A stretch of 64,000 nt of DNA from Verrucomicrobiota bacterium (GTDB lineage Bacteria; Verrucomicrobiota; Verrucomicrobiia; Limisphaerales; JADLHS01): positions 62,001-126,000 of the forward strand of contig JAKQDQ010000018.1 of the NCBI GenBank assembly GCA_029573725.1, in the 5' to 3' direction. A program made the translations under genes and the position numbers. This document shows, piece after piece, positions 53,244-62,192 of this stretch; position 1 is the first letter of the stretch, and the number at the start of each line of letters is the position of its first letter. The notes below the pieces were generated by a model, which was not told where the DNA came from, searched no databases, and saw only the letters and a list, made by a program, of their open reading frames with translations.

Positions 53244-55184
53244 ATGAACATTTCTTCCGAAGCGGCGCGGCCGTGGAACACCGAAGCGGCGCGCGATCTT
53301 TACCATATCCATCGTTGGGGGGCGGGATATTTCGATATTAACGATGAAGGACACGTCATCGTCAAACCGTTGCAGGAGGCCGGGGCGGCGGTGGACATCA
53401 CCGATGTGATTGAGGAGGCCAGGGGGCGCGGCTTGAAATTTCCCCTCCTGATCCGGTTCCAGGACATCCTGCGGCATCGGGTCGAGGCGATCAACAAGGC
53501 CTTCCAAAATTCCATTGCCGCGCTCAAATACCACGGCCAGTTTCGCGGCGTCTTTCCGATCAAGGTCAACCAGTTGCGCGAAGTGGTGGAGGAGATCCTG
53601 GATGCGGGCAGGCCGTACGCTTTCGGCCTGGAGGTCGGCAGCAAACCGGAGTTGTTCGCCGGACTGGCGCTGCAAAATCATCCGGGATGTCTCATCATCT
53701 GCAACGGCTACAAGGACGCGGAATTCATCCGCATGGCGTTGCTGGGCATCAAGCTGGGCACGCAGGTGATCATGGTGGTGGAAAAACTCGAGGAGCTGCT
53801 GCACATCATCACCATCTCCAAGCAGGTGGGCGTCGAACCGTTGATTGGCATCCGCGCGCGGCTGTTGAGCAAGGGGGCCGGGAAGTGGGCCGAGAGCGGG
53901 GGGGAGAACGCCAAATTCGGCCTCAGCACCGTGGAACTCATCACCGCCACGGAAATGCTCAAGGCGGAAAATCTCGGACATTGTTTGAAGTTGATGCACT
54001 TCCACATCGGCTCCCAGGTGCCGGATATTTTGACCATCAAGAAAGCCGTGCAGGAGGCGGCGCGCTTTTATGCCAAGCTCTACAAGATGGGTTTTGCCAT
54101 CGAGTTCATGGACGTGGGCGGAGGGCTGGGCGTGGATTACGACGGCAGTCGCAGCGCGTTTGATTCCTCCACGAACTATTCGCTGCAGGAGTACACCAAC
54201 GACATTGTTTACTACCTTGGCGACGTGTGTGACGCCGAGCGGGTGCCCCACCCGAACATCATCAGCGAGAGCGGTCGCGCGATTGTGGCGCACCACAGCG
54301 TGTTGATCGTGGAGGTGTTTGGGGCGATCAAAAAAATCCGCAACGGGGTGCAGTTTGAATATGGCGAGGCCGATCACGCGCTGGTCAAGAAATTGCGCGC
54401 CATTCGTGAGAACCTTTCCCGGCTGAACAAGCTCGAGGCCTATCACGATGCGCAGGAACGGCGGGACGACGCGCAGCAGTTGTTCACGCTGGGCCACCTG
54501 GACCTGCCGGACAAGGCCAAGATTGAACATCTCTATTGGGAAATCAGCGCGGCGGTTGTGGACAGCTTCAAGGGCCAGTCATACGTGCCGGAGGAGATCC
54601 GCAAACTGGAGGACAGTCTGGCCGATCAATACCTCTGCAATTTTTCCGTGTTCCAATCCCTCCTGGACCATTGGGCGTTTGGCCAGTTGTTTCCCATCAT
54701 GCCGGTGGCGCGCCTGAACGAGCGCCCCACCCGCGAAGCCACCCTGGTGGACATCACCTGCGACTCGGATGGGGAGGTGAACAAGTTCATCCACCTGGGC
54801 AATGTGCGCGATACGCTGTCCCTGCATGAGCTGCACGTCAACGGCATCGGCCCCGTCGAGCCCTACCGCCTGGGCTTTTTCATGATGGGGGCGTACCAGG
54901 ACATCATGGGGGATTTGCACAACCTGTTCGGGCGGGTGAATGAAGTGCATGTCTTCCTCGAACCCGATGAGCCGACGGGGTATTACATCGAGGAAATCAT
55001 TGAAGGCAACACCATCATGCACTCGCTCGCCGCGGTGCAATACGACGAGAACGAATTGAAGCGCCAGATGAAGGCGCAGGTGGATGAAGCCATCAAATCC
55101 GACCGCCTGAAACCCAACGAAGCCATGCGCCTGCTCGACGATTACGAACGCGGCTTGAAGGGCTACACGTATCTCTCGTTCTGA
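53244..55184 (+). CDS. speA: biosynthetic arginine decarboxylase
   Basis: SpeA converts arginine to agmatine, the first step of the plant-type polyamine route. The 646-residue length fits the large bacterial form. The PLP-binding lysine is Lys107 in GVFPIKVNQ. HFHIGSQVPD, FMDVGGGLGVDYDG and ISESGRAIVAHHSVL are hallmark fold-III motifs. The late CDSDGEVNKF supplies the second active-site Cys-Asp. ATG 53244 matches the conserved start (WNTEAARDLYHIHRWG follows). No agmatine-processing genes are adjacent. Confidence 0.95.
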   Translation: MNISSEAARPWNTEAARDLYHIHRWGAGYFDINDEGHVIVKPLQEAGAAVDITDVIEEARGRGLKFPLLIRFQDILRHRVEAINKAFQNSIAALKYHGQFRGVFPIKVNQLREVVEEILDAGRPYAFGLEVGSKPELFAGLALQNHPGCLIICNGYKDAEFIRMALLGIKLGTQVIMVVEKLEELLHIITISKQVGVEPLIGIRARLLSKGAGKWAESGGENAKFGLSTVELITATEMLKAENLGHCLKLMHFHIGSQVPDILTIKKAVQEAARFYAKLYKMGFAIEFMDVGGGLGVDYDGSRSAFDSSTNYSLQEYTNDIVYYLGDVCDAERVPHPNIISESGRAIVAHHSVLIVEVFGAIKKIRNGVQFEYGEADHALVKKLRAIRENLSRLNKLEAYHDAQERRDDAQQLFTLGHLDLPDKAKIEHLYWEISAAVVDSFKGQSYVPEEIRKLEDSLADQYLCNFSVFQSLLDHWAFGQLFPIMPVARLNERPTREATLVDITCDSDGEVNKFIHLGNVRDTLSLHELHVNGIGPVEPYRLGFFMMGAYQDIMGDLHNLFGRVNEVHVFLEPDEPTGYYIEEIIEGNTIMHSLAAVQYDENELKRQMKAQVDEAIKSDRLKPNEAMRLLDDYERGLKGYTYLSF

Positions 55185-55266
55185 TGGCGGGACCGGGCCG
55201 GCGGGGGTGGCGAGCCGGGGGGAGGCTTGTTTCCCCGCCTGAAATCCATAAGTTCTCTCCGTAGCG

Positions 55267-55950
55267 ATGGCGGATGTGGCTCCCGATCCCGAATTATGGC
55301 GCGCGCTGGGCAAACTGGTGCGGGGGCTTTCGGCCTTGTTCTGGGGGGTGCCCGCCACGTTGTTGATCGGTGTGGGCACGGCGCTGCTGGGCTGGCTGAA
55401 CGCCCTGAGCATTGTGCCCGGCCTGGTCACCACGGGTTTGTTGCTCTATGGACTCTGGCAGTTCGGCGCGTTCCAGCCCCAGGAACGGCCCTGGCGACGC
55501 GCGTTGGATCGCACCCGCCTGGTGGCCCTGATCAATTTCGGCCTCAGCCCGTTCCTGTACTGGTGGCATCAGATGCCCGCCAACCTGTTTTTCACGTTGG
55601 TCGCCGGATTGGTTTGCGTGACCGGTCTGTTGTTTCTCTTCAACCTGAACCTGGTCATCGCGCGGCTGGGGGAAATGTTGCCCGACGAAACCCTGCGTCA
55701 GGAAACCCGGCAGTTTACGTGGCTTAACCGGATGCTGCTGGTGGGGTTGATCGGCCTGGCCGCCGTGTTTGTTTTTCTGGTGCGCATGCCGCATCTGCCG
55801 GAGTTTTGGCTGGGAATTCTCGTCCGGCTGCAGCGCATCAGTCAACCCGCGCTCCTGCTCCTGGTGTTGTTGCCGGTTTCCCTCACGATGGCCCTGTTGT
55901 GGAAGACCAAGGAGGTCATCCTGGACAGCGTGTTTCACCGGCATGACTGA
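55267..55950 (+). CDS. polytopic membrane protein, function unknown
   Basis: The 227-residue protein has four or five hydrophobic helices (LFWGVPATLLIGVGTALLGW, IVPGLVTTGLLLYGLW, LFFTLVAGLVCVTGLLFLFN, LVGLIGLAAVFVFLV, PALLLLVLLPVSLTMALLW). An acidic/polar loop (LGEMLPDETLRQETRQFTWL) lies between helices three and four. The family is not recognised. It follows speA by 82 bases and may be co-transcribed, but nothing ties it to polyamines. The interval 55951-56167 after it contains nothing identifiable. Confidence 0.7.
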   Translation: MADVAPDPELWRALGKLVRGLSALFWGVPATLLIGVGTALLGWLNALSIVPGLVTTGLLLYGLWQFGAFQPQERPWRRALDRTRLVALINFGLSPFLYWWHQMPANLFFTLVAGLVCVTGLLFLFNLNLVIARLGEMLPDETLRQETRQFTWLNRMLLVGLIGLAAVFVFLVRMPHLPEFWLGILVRLQRISQPALLLLVLLPVSLTMALLWKTKEVILDSVFHRHD

Positions 55951-56167
55951 ACCTGCGGGGGCCAACCGTGAGCGGCGTCATCTGGGGGGCGGAATCGAGT
56001 TGGTGCGATGGTCGTCGTGCAACGCGATGCTTAAAGTGCGCGGGTGTTCCGCAGTTTTCAATTCCTGCGCTGGTGTCGTGGGTAATGCAGGTGTGGTTTG
56101 GCGGCAGTCCGATTACCCCATGGCACGATTTTGCTGACGGTGCCGTACGCGTGCGTCTGCTCCCGTT

Positions 56168-57274
56168 CTAATTCAGCAACTGATACCAGTTGTTCCGTTG
56201 GCGCGGTTCGTAACCCAGGTCCCGGGCGAGTCGGTGCATGTCGGCGACGGTCATGTGAAAAATGGCGCCGGCCTGGCTCACCACGTTTTCCTCGATCATG
56301 ATGCTGCCCAGATCGTTCGCCCCGAATTTTAAGGCGATCTGGCCGATCTCCCGTCCCTGCGTGACCCACGAGCTTTGCACGTTGTCGAAGTTGTCCAGGT
56401 AAATGCGCCCCAGCGCCTGCGTGCGCAGATACTCGTGCGCGCCAACCGTCGGGGCGCGGAGTTTCGTGTGCTCGGCCTGAAACGTCCAGCAGATGAAGGC
56501 GGTGAAATGCCCCCCGCCGTAACTCAACGACTTGTCCTGTTGCGCGCGCAGGCGTTCCAGGTGCTCGATCCGGTCCGCGAGGGTTTCCACATGGCCGAAC
56601 ATCATCGTGGCGCTTGAATAAAGTCCAAGTCGATGCGCCACGTCCATCACTTCAAGCCAGTCATCCGTCATGGCTTTGCGCGGGGAAATGCGCTGGCGCA
56701 CCCGGTCCACGAGGATCTCGCCCCCGCCGCCCGGAATCGACCCGAGTCCCGCCGCCTTGAAATCGCCAATGATTTTTTCCAGCGGCTCGTTGAACACCTC
56801 GCGGAAATGCACGAACTCGCTCGGGCTGAAACCATGAATGTTGAAATGCGGATATTTGCCTTTCACATGCGCGAGCAAATCCAGATACCATTGCTTGGTC
56901 AGCTTGGGATGATGCCCGCCCTGCAACAACATCTGCTCGCCCCCCTGCGCGAGGGTCTCCTCGATTTTGCGATCCAACTCCTCCAGGGTGATCACGTAGG
57001 CGTCCGGCGCTTTTTCCGTGCGATAAAACGCGCAGAATTTGCAATAGACATTGCAGATGTTCGTGTAATTGATGTTGCGGTCTATGTGATAAGTGACGAT
57101 CTCGTTGCCGCGCCCATTATAGGCGGCTTGTTTGGCGAGTTGCCGGCGATGATCCGCCAGCGCGGCCAGTTCTTCCAACGGCAAATGGTACAGGCGTTCC
57201 GCTTCGCCGGCATTGACCCGTTGGCCATCCCAGACTTTCTGGAGCAATTCGTCAAGTGACGCATCGTAAATCAC
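56168..57274 (-). CDS. mqnC: cyclic dehypoxanthine futalosine synthase (MqnC)
   Basis: MqnC is a radical-SAM enzyme of the futalosine route to menaquinone. The chain is 368 residues. NINYTNICNVYCKFCAFYRT carries the C-x3-C-x2-C cluster motif. LLQGGHHPKL, GSIPGGGGEILVDRVR and SATMMFGHVE are characteristic. SSWVTQGREIGQIALKFGAN near the end also fits. The start is GTG 57274, forming a GTGA overlap with the small upstream frame. The other mqn genes are not in the window. The enzyme implies that this organism makes menaquinone by the alternative pathway. Confidence 0.94.
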   Translation of the reverse strand: MIYDASLDELLQKVWDGQRVNAGEAERLYHLPLEELAALADHRRQLAKQAAYNGRGNEIVTYHIDRNINYTNICNVYCKFCAFYRTEKAPDAYVITLEELDRKIEETLAQGGEQMLLQGGHHPKLTKQWYLDLLAHVKGKYPHFNIHGFSPSEFVHFREVFNEPLEKIIGDFKAAGLGSIPGGGGEILVDRVRQRISPRKAMTDDWLEVMDVAHRLGLYSSATMMFGHVETLADRIEHLERLRAQQDKSLSYGGGHFTAFICWTFQAEHTKLRAPTVGAHEYLRTQALGRIYLDNFDNVQSSWVTQGREIGQIALKFGANDLGSIMIEENVVSQAGAIFHMTVADMHRLARDLGYEPRQRNNWYQLLN

Positions 57275-57585
57275 GCGGGCAACTTAACCAGCGCGGCGCG
57301 AGGAAACAAGGTTGCGTACCGCAGCCAAATCCCTGCGCGCGGCAGGTTCATGAGGCCGAATTGGCTGGCATTGTAAAAGCGTCCATACAGCCGCCAGAAT
57401 CCCCGGGCCGCCAACCACGCACCGGGTTCGAGGCCGAAGGAAAGCGCGGGAGTGGTGATCCAGACGCCGGCCGCCGCCAGCCCGGCAAAGATCGCACCGC
57501 CGGAGCGAAACCTCCCGACCAGCGCAATTGCGTGCAGGCGGAATCGCCAGGAATCCTTCGTTCCGGCGCTGAACGTCATGGCCAT
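57271..57585 (-). CDS. small hydrophobic frame coupled to mqnC, function unknown
   Basis: A frame ending four bases inside the mqnC start could encode 104 residues from ATG 57585 (MAMTFSAGTKDSWRF). Two mildly hydrophobic stretches are seen (AIFAGLAAAGVWITTPALSF and FYNASQFGLMNLPRAGIWL). The frame is open further upstream to 57711. No family is recognised. The GTGA stop-start overlap supports a genuine gene, but high GC makes chance frames common. The interval 57586-57848 shows nothing else. Confidence 0.4.
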   Translation of the reverse strand: MAMTFSAGTKDSWRFRLHAIALVGRFRSGGAIFAGLAAAGVWITTPALSFGLEPGAWLAARGFWRLYGRFYNASQFGLMNLPRAGIWLRYATLFPRAALVKLPA

Positions 57586-57848
57586 GATCGGCCCGCGCGC
57601 GGCCGCAAGCGGCGGCGTGGCTTTGCGCTCGCGGGCCGGGCGCGATTTCCAGTGACCGCCGGCCCAGCGCGTGAATGGAACGATATGATTTGCGGGCCGC
57701 ACGCAGTTCAATTCTCATGGGGTTGCGTTGCCGTAGCGCTCCGCGGAATGACGGGAATTCCCTGGCGGATCAATGCTTAACTGCGGCAGCCCAACGGGTG
57801 AAGACGCGGCCGCAATCGCGGCGGCGCCAGGTTCAATCCGGCCGGTGG

Positions 57849-59225
57849 TCAAATGAACTTGCCGGGATTCAGGATGTCGTGTGGATCAAGCGCGCGTTTG
57901 ATGGTGCGATGGAGCTGGCGCACCCCGGGGGAGGCGGCCAGCGGCCACCACCGTTGCTTGGCAATGCCGACGCCGTGCTCGCCGGTGATCGCCCCGTTCC
58001 ATGCCAGGACCTGTTTGAAGAGCGCATCCAACGCGGCTGCGCTGCGGCGTTTTGCCCCGGGTTGTGTGAAGTCCACCATGAGGTTGGTGTGAATGTTGCC
58101 GTCGCCCGCATGGCCAAAGCAGGCGAGTTGCAGGCCGTGCTTTTGCTGCAATTGCGCGGCGAACGCAAACAGATCCTCCAACCGGCTGCGGGGCACCACG
58201 ATGTCCTCGTTCAGTTTGGTGAGGCCGGTGTCGCGCAAGGAGTAGGAAAACTCGCGCCGGATTTGCCAGATTTGCTCGCATTGCCCGGGGCCGAAACCGG
58301 CTTGCACAAACAACGGGTGCTGCCGGCGGATGAGCCGTTGCAGGGTTTTGATCTCCTGCCGCACCGAGGCACGCTGCCCGTCCACTTCCACAATGAGATG
58401 CGCGCGGCAACCGCGCAGCCGCTCGCTTTTGGTGCGGCGATAAGCCGCGGTCAAGGTGAACGCATCCGCCAGTTCCAGCGCGGCGGGGAGGAAGCCCGCG
58501 TCCAGGATCGCGTGCAGCGAGCGCACGGCCTGACGCATCGAACCAAACCCGACGGCGAGATTGGCCCGATCCGGCGGCAGCGGCAACAATTTGAGGGTCG
58601 CCTCGGTAATCACCCCCAGCAATCCCTCCGAGCCGACGAAGAGACGGTGCAGATCCAGACCGGTTTTGTTTTTGTGCGTGCGCCCGCCCAGCCTGACGGG
58701 CGTTCCGTCGGCGAGCACCACTTCGAGTCCGAGCACGTAGTCGCGCGTGACTCCGTACTTCAAGCAGCGCGGCCCGCCGGCATTGGTCGCAATGTTGCCG
58801 CCGATGAAACTTTCCTTGCGGCTGGCCGGATCGGGGGGATAAAACCGGTTTTGCTTTTCCACCGCCGCCTGCAAATCAGCCGTGATCACGCCCGGTTCGG
58901 TCACCACCACGAAATCATCGGCGTTGATCTCCTTGATGCGGTTCAGGCGCTCGAGCGAGAGCACGATGCCGCCGCGCAAGGGAACGCAGCCGCCCACGTA
59001 TCCATGTCCCGCGCCGCGCGGAGTGACCGGGATCCGGTGCCGTGAAGCGTATTGGAGAATGGTCGCCACCGACCGGGTGGAACGCGGCAGCGCAACGGCG
59101 TCCGGGCAATGACTGGCGAACCATTTGTCGCCCCCATATTGGTTTCGCGTGGCCGGGTCGAGTTTGATTTCGCTGGGCAGCAGTTTTTGCAGCCGGAGCA
59201 GCCGGGCGGAGGAGGCGGCATTCAT
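57849..59225 (-). CDS. FAD-linked oxidase, glycolate oxidase GlcD type
   Basis: The 458-residue flavoprotein has the PCMH-type FAD domain (PRGAGHGYVGGCVPL; SFIGGNIATNAGGPRCLKYG) and the C-terminal FAD_oxidase_C domain with FGHAGDGNIHTNLM and GEHGVGIAKQRWW. It oxidises a 2-hydroxy acid such as glycolate or D-lactate. No GlcE or GlcF partner gene is next to it, so the electron acceptor and substrate are open. Its start overlaps the stop of the DUF2007 gene (ATGA). It is the third gene of a run that begins with the PIN-TRAM protein. Confidence 0.9.
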   Translation of the reverse strand: MNAASSARLLRLQKLLPSEIKLDPATRNQYGGDKWFASHCPDAVALPRSTRSVATILQYASRHRIPVTPRGAGHGYVGGCVPLRGGIVLSLERLNRIKEINADDFVVVTEPGVITADLQAAVEKQNRFYPPDPASRKESFIGGNIATNAGGPRCLKYGVTRDYVLGLEVVLADGTPVRLGGRTHKNKTGLDLHRLFVGSEGLLGVITEATLKLLPLPPDRANLAVGFGSMRQAVRSLHAILDAGFLPAALELADAFTLTAAYRRTKSERLRGCRAHLIVEVDGQRASVRQEIKTLQRLIRRQHPLFVQAGFGPGQCEQIWQIRREFSYSLRDTGLTKLNEDIVVPRSRLEDLFAFAAQLQQKHGLQLACFGHAGDGNIHTNLMVDFTQPGAKRRSAAALDALFKQVLAWNGAITGEHGVGIAKQRWWPLAASPGVRQLHRTIKRALDPHDILNPGKFI

Positions 59226-59446
59226 TCGAGCGGGGTGACCGGACTGTTGAGAAATTCCCTGGCTTCGGCGGCCTCGGCGGCGGGCACCTGCACTTCAATG
59301 CCGCCGGTGGCCAGCGAGTAGCCGTCCATGCTCAGGGCGGCGAGTTCCCCCTTGAGGTGCGGATGAAATCCGGCCGCCTCAAGGCGTGAAGCGGTCAGAT
59401 TGGCTTCCGCGGAGCTGAACAGGTTGGTGACGGTGATCAAATCCAC
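59222..59446 (-). CDS. DUF2007-type small protein
   Basis: This 74-residue protein opens with LITVTNLFSSAEANLTASRL followed by EAAGFHPHLKGEL, the pattern of the DUF2007 putative signal-transducing family. Its end (IEVQVPAAEAAEAREFL) completes that fold. The role is unknown. It lies 17 bases after the PIN-TRAM gene and overlaps the oxidase start by four bases, so all three are one transcript. Confidence 0.78.
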   Translation of the reverse strand: MDLITVTNLFSSAEANLTASRLEAAGFHPHLKGELAALSMDGYSLATGGIEVQVPAAEAAEAREFLNSPVTPLE

Positions 59447-59463
59447 GGTTTATCTATAGTGGG

Positions 59464-60483
59464 TTATGAAGAGGACCGCAAATTGGCAAAGACAATGATG
59501 CCGGCGCCGGTTTGGATCACGCTCTGCACGACGGCCTCGACCTGGCGGCCCAGGTGTGCCAGTCCCTGGTTCACGACGACCATCGTGCCGTCCGACAAGT
59601 AGGCCACGCCTTGGTCCTTGTCCTTGCCTTCGCGCACAATTTTCAGCGTGAGCGGGTCGCCGGGTAACAGGACGGGTTTCAAGTAGCGCGCCAGTTCGTG
59701 CAGATTCAGACAGGTGATGTTTTGCAGCGCGGCGACCTTGCCGAGGTTGGCGTCGTTGGTGATGACCCTGGCGTTGAGGTTGCGCGCGAGGCGCAGGAGC
59801 TTGGCGTCCACTTCCGGTTCCTCGGGAAAATCGCCCTCGTGCAGCTTTACTTCGAGCTGTCCGTTGGACTGGATGCGGCCGAGCATTTCCAGGCCGCGCC
59901 GCCCGCGGGTGCGTTTGCCCTCCTCGGCGGAGTCCGCCAGGCGTTGCAATTCTTTCAACACGAATCCGGGCGTCACGATGATGCCTTCGAGAAAATTCGC
60001 CTTGATCAAATCCACGATGCGCCCGTCAATGATCACGCTCGTGTCGAGGAGGAGGAGGTTGTCCGCTTTGTCACTGCGCCGGGAGAAGCGGACGTAGGGG
60101 ATGATGAGGGAGAAATCCTCCTTGTTGCTGCGCATGGCGAGGACCATGCCGATGTAGCTGAACCCCAGGAACAGGGCGAGCCGCACCAGCCAGCGCGTGT
60201 CGTCATCCACGCGATCGAACAAACCGGAGTGGTCCACGAGCTGCGCCACCACAATGCCCAGGAGCAGGCCGAAGGTGGTGGCGGAGAAGGCGCGCAGCGA
60301 GAAGCCTTTCAGCATCTCGTCGATGGCAATGAGCAGTCCACCGAAGCCGAAGCCGATGAAGGCCCCCAGCGGGCCGCTGTAGGCCGGACCAACCAGGTCC
60401 GGCCGCAGCTGGCTCAGCGCGTAGCCGGTGAGGCAGCACAAGACGAGGAAGAAAATGCGGACAATCCAAAGGGAACGGATCAT
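59464..60483 (-). CDS. PIN-TRAM membrane protein (YacL-like)
   Basis: The 339 residues begin with about four membrane helices (IVRIFFLVLCCLTGYAL and onward). A PIN domain follows: LLLDTSVIIDGRIVDLIKA has the first acidic pair, VLKELQRLAD the next, and RVITNDANLGKVAAL the third. A C-terminal TRAM domain (about 280-330, GVAYLSDGTMVVVNQGLAHL) ends the protein. PIN domains are often RNases; this architecture matches the YacL family of unknown target. Its start overlaps the mlaD stop by four bases, placing it in the Mla transcript. Confidence 0.9.
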   Translation of the reverse strand: MIRSLWIVRIFFLVLCCLTGYALSQLRPDLVGPAYSGPLGAFIGFGFGGLLIAIDEMLKGFSLRAFSATTFGLLLGIVVAQLVDHSGLFDRVDDDTRWLVRLALFLGFSYIGMVLAMRSNKEDFSLIIPYVRFSRRSDKADNLLLLDTSVIIDGRIVDLIKANFLEGIIVTPGFVLKELQRLADSAEEGKRTRGRRGLEMLGRIQSNGQLEVKLHEGDFPEEPEVDAKLLRLARNLNARVITNDANLGKVAALQNITCLNLHELARYLKPVLLPGDPLTLKIVREGKDKDQGVAYLSDGTMVVVNQGLAHLGRQVEAVVQSVIQTGAGIIVFANLRSSS

Positions 60484-61451
60484 GGCTCAGGCGGGGGAGG
60501 GTTGGGGCGGGGCGGCGGGGGATTTTTTTGTTTCCACAGAATTCCCCAGAGGCCGCGCGTATTGAGGTTGCTGGCGGTGTAGGCCAGGTTGTAGGCCAGG
60601 TCGCTCAGGTAATTGGCGAGGGCTTCATCGCGCAACAGCCGGCCGGCGGCGCCCCGTCCGTGGTGCAGATCGGTCAGCAGGTTGGTGACGATGGCCGAGC
60701 TGGTTTCGAGATTGTGCATTGTCGTGCCCAGCCGCGCGGCGTTGGTTTGCACCACGGCGTTGAGCTGCTCCGTCAATCCGGGCAGCCGGGCGGTGAACTC
60801 GTGCAGCTCCCGCACGGCGGAGTTGATGGGGGCGGAGTTGTTGGTGATGATGGCGGACAAGTTTTGCATGGCCCGCTCCGCTTCGGCCGTCATCGTGTTC
60901 AGCCGGTCCAGCGCGGCGCCCAGGTTGTCCAGCCGCTGCTCGTTCAACACCAAACGGCGGACGTCACTGACTGCCGCGTTGAGATTGGTGGTGGTCTGGC
61001 TGATTTTCAGGATCATTTCCGTCGCGACCGCCACGGCTTCCTGCATGTTGAACGGGGATCGGGCCGAGACCACGGCATCGTTGGTCAGGACGTAGCCCTG
61101 GTCGCTCGTGGGGTAAATGGCGACGAATTGATCGCCCAGAAAGCCGGCCTGTTCAATTTCAAAGCGCGCGTCCGAATGGAGTTTGTATTGCGGATCAATG
61201 CGCAGAAAGATGGTGACGTTGGTGCCGCCTTCGTTGAGCTGCACGGACTTGACGTTGCCCACCGGCACCCCCCGCATCAACACCCGTGCCCCCGCTTTGA
61301 TGCCGCCGACGTTGCCGGAGAGCAACTGGAGCTGGTAGGATTCCCGGTACGAAAAGGAATTACGGCTGAACAGCACGGTCATGCCTCCGACCAGGACCAG
61401 CCCGCACAGAATGAACAGGCCCACTTTGATTTGCTGGCTCGCTCGGCTCAT
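60480..61451 (-). CDS. mlaD: MCE-domain lipid-binding protein (MlaD-like)
   Basis: The 323-residue protein has one N-terminal membrane helix (VGLFILCGLVLVGGMTVLF) and a single MCE domain at about 35-120 (LLSGNVGGIKAGARVLMRGV). The long C-terminal part is helical and rich in Leu, Thr and Asn (LDRLNTMTAEAERAMQNLSA). It binds lipid in the periplasm for the Mla (phospholipid) transporter. It ends in a Pro-rich tail. The ten-base gap to mlaF supports one operon. mlaC and mlaB are not present here. Confidence 0.88.
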   Translation of the reverse strand: MSRASQQIKVGLFILCGLVLVGGMTVLFSRNSFSYRESYQLQLLSGNVGGIKAGARVLMRGVPVGNVKSVQLNEGGTNVTIFLRIDPQYKLHSDARFEIEQAGFLGDQFVAIYPTSDQGYVLTNDAVVSARSPFNMQEAVAVATEMILKISQTTTNLNAAVSDVRRLVLNEQRLDNLGAALDRLNTMTAEAERAMQNLSAIITNNSAPINSAVRELHEFTARLPGLTEQLNAVVQTNAARLGTTMHNLETSSAIVTNLLTDLHHGRGAAGRLLRDEALANYLSDLAYNLAYTASNLNTRGLWGILWKQKNPPPPRPNPPPPEP

Positions 61452-61460
61452 AACATTGAA

Positions 61461-62192
61461 TCAGGGATCGGCTATGCCATTGATGAACTGCCGGACCACC
61501 GGGTCGGTGGAGTGGAAAATATCCTCCGGGGTGCCGCTCGCGTAAACCTTTTTATCGTGCAGCATCACGATCCGGTCGCCCACGCGGCGCGCGCTGCGCA
61601 TGTCGTGGGTCACCACGATCGCCGTCACCTTGAGGTGTTGGGTGACGCGGATGATCAGTTTGTCAATGCTGTCGGAAACGACCGGGTCCAAGCCGGTGGT
61701 GGGTTCGTCATACAGAACGATCTGCGGGTGATAGATGATGGCGCGGGCCAGGCCGACGCGTTTGCGCATGCCGCCGGAGAGTTCCGAGGGCTTCTTGGTT
61801 TCAATGCCCGGCAGGTCCACCATTTCGAGCGCCTCAGCGACCTTGTGCGCGATTTCCTTCGCGCTCATCGTTTTGTTGCGTCGAAAGGCGAAGGCGACGT
61901 TTTCCGCCACCGTGAGCGAGTCGAACAGGGCGGCGCCTTGAAACACCATGCCGAATTTGCTGCGGACGCGGATCAGATTGCGCTCGTCCATCGTCGTGAT
62001 TTCCTCGCCGTCAATGCGCACCGACCCGGCGTCCGGCTGCAGCAATCCAATGATGTGTTTGAGCAACACGCTTTTGCCGCAACCACTGCGTCCAATGATG
62101 ACCAGGGATTCGCCCAGAGGGATGGAAAAGCTTACGTCCTCCAGGACCGTTTGGCGGCCAAATCGTTTTTGGAGCTGGTGAACTTCGATCAT
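61461..62192 (-). CDS. mlaF: ABC transporter ATPase (MlaF)
   Basis: MlaF powers MlaE-mediated phospholipid transport. The 243-residue chain has Walker A GRSGCGKS, the signature LSGGMRKRV, Walker B IVLYDEPTTGLD and the switch His in VVTHDM. ATG 62192 (MIEVHQLQKRFGR) overlaps the mlaE stop (ATGA), so translation is coupled. A longer frame to 62426 exists but is unlikely. Confidence 0.95.
   Translation of the reverse strand: MIEVHQLQKRFGRQTVLEDVSFSIPLGESLVIIGRSGCGKSVLLKHIIGLLQPDAGSVRIDGEEITTMDERNLIRVRSKFGMVFQGAALFDSLTVAENVAFAFRRNKTMSAKEIAHKVAEALEMVDLPGIETKKPSELSGGMRKRVGLARAIIYHPQIVLYDEPTTGLDPVVSDSIDKLIIRVTQHLKVTAIVVTHDMRSARRVGDRIVMLHDKKVYASGTPEDIFHSTDPVVRQFINGIADP

Noticed and set aside
53139-54530. 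Minus-strand extension of the Nif3-like frame across speA
   Set aside because: The frame is open but lies antisense to speA; the Nif3 fold begins at the ATG ending at 53138.
55951-56167. Possible structural RNA before mqnC
   Set aside because: No cloverleaf, no T-loop consensus and no stable long hairpin could be found by eye.
57675-59045. Long plus-strand open frame opposite the FAD-linked oxidase
   Set aside because: It is antisense to a clear GlcD-type gene; its composition (Arg, Gln and His-rich) is that of a mirrored frame in GC-rich DNA.
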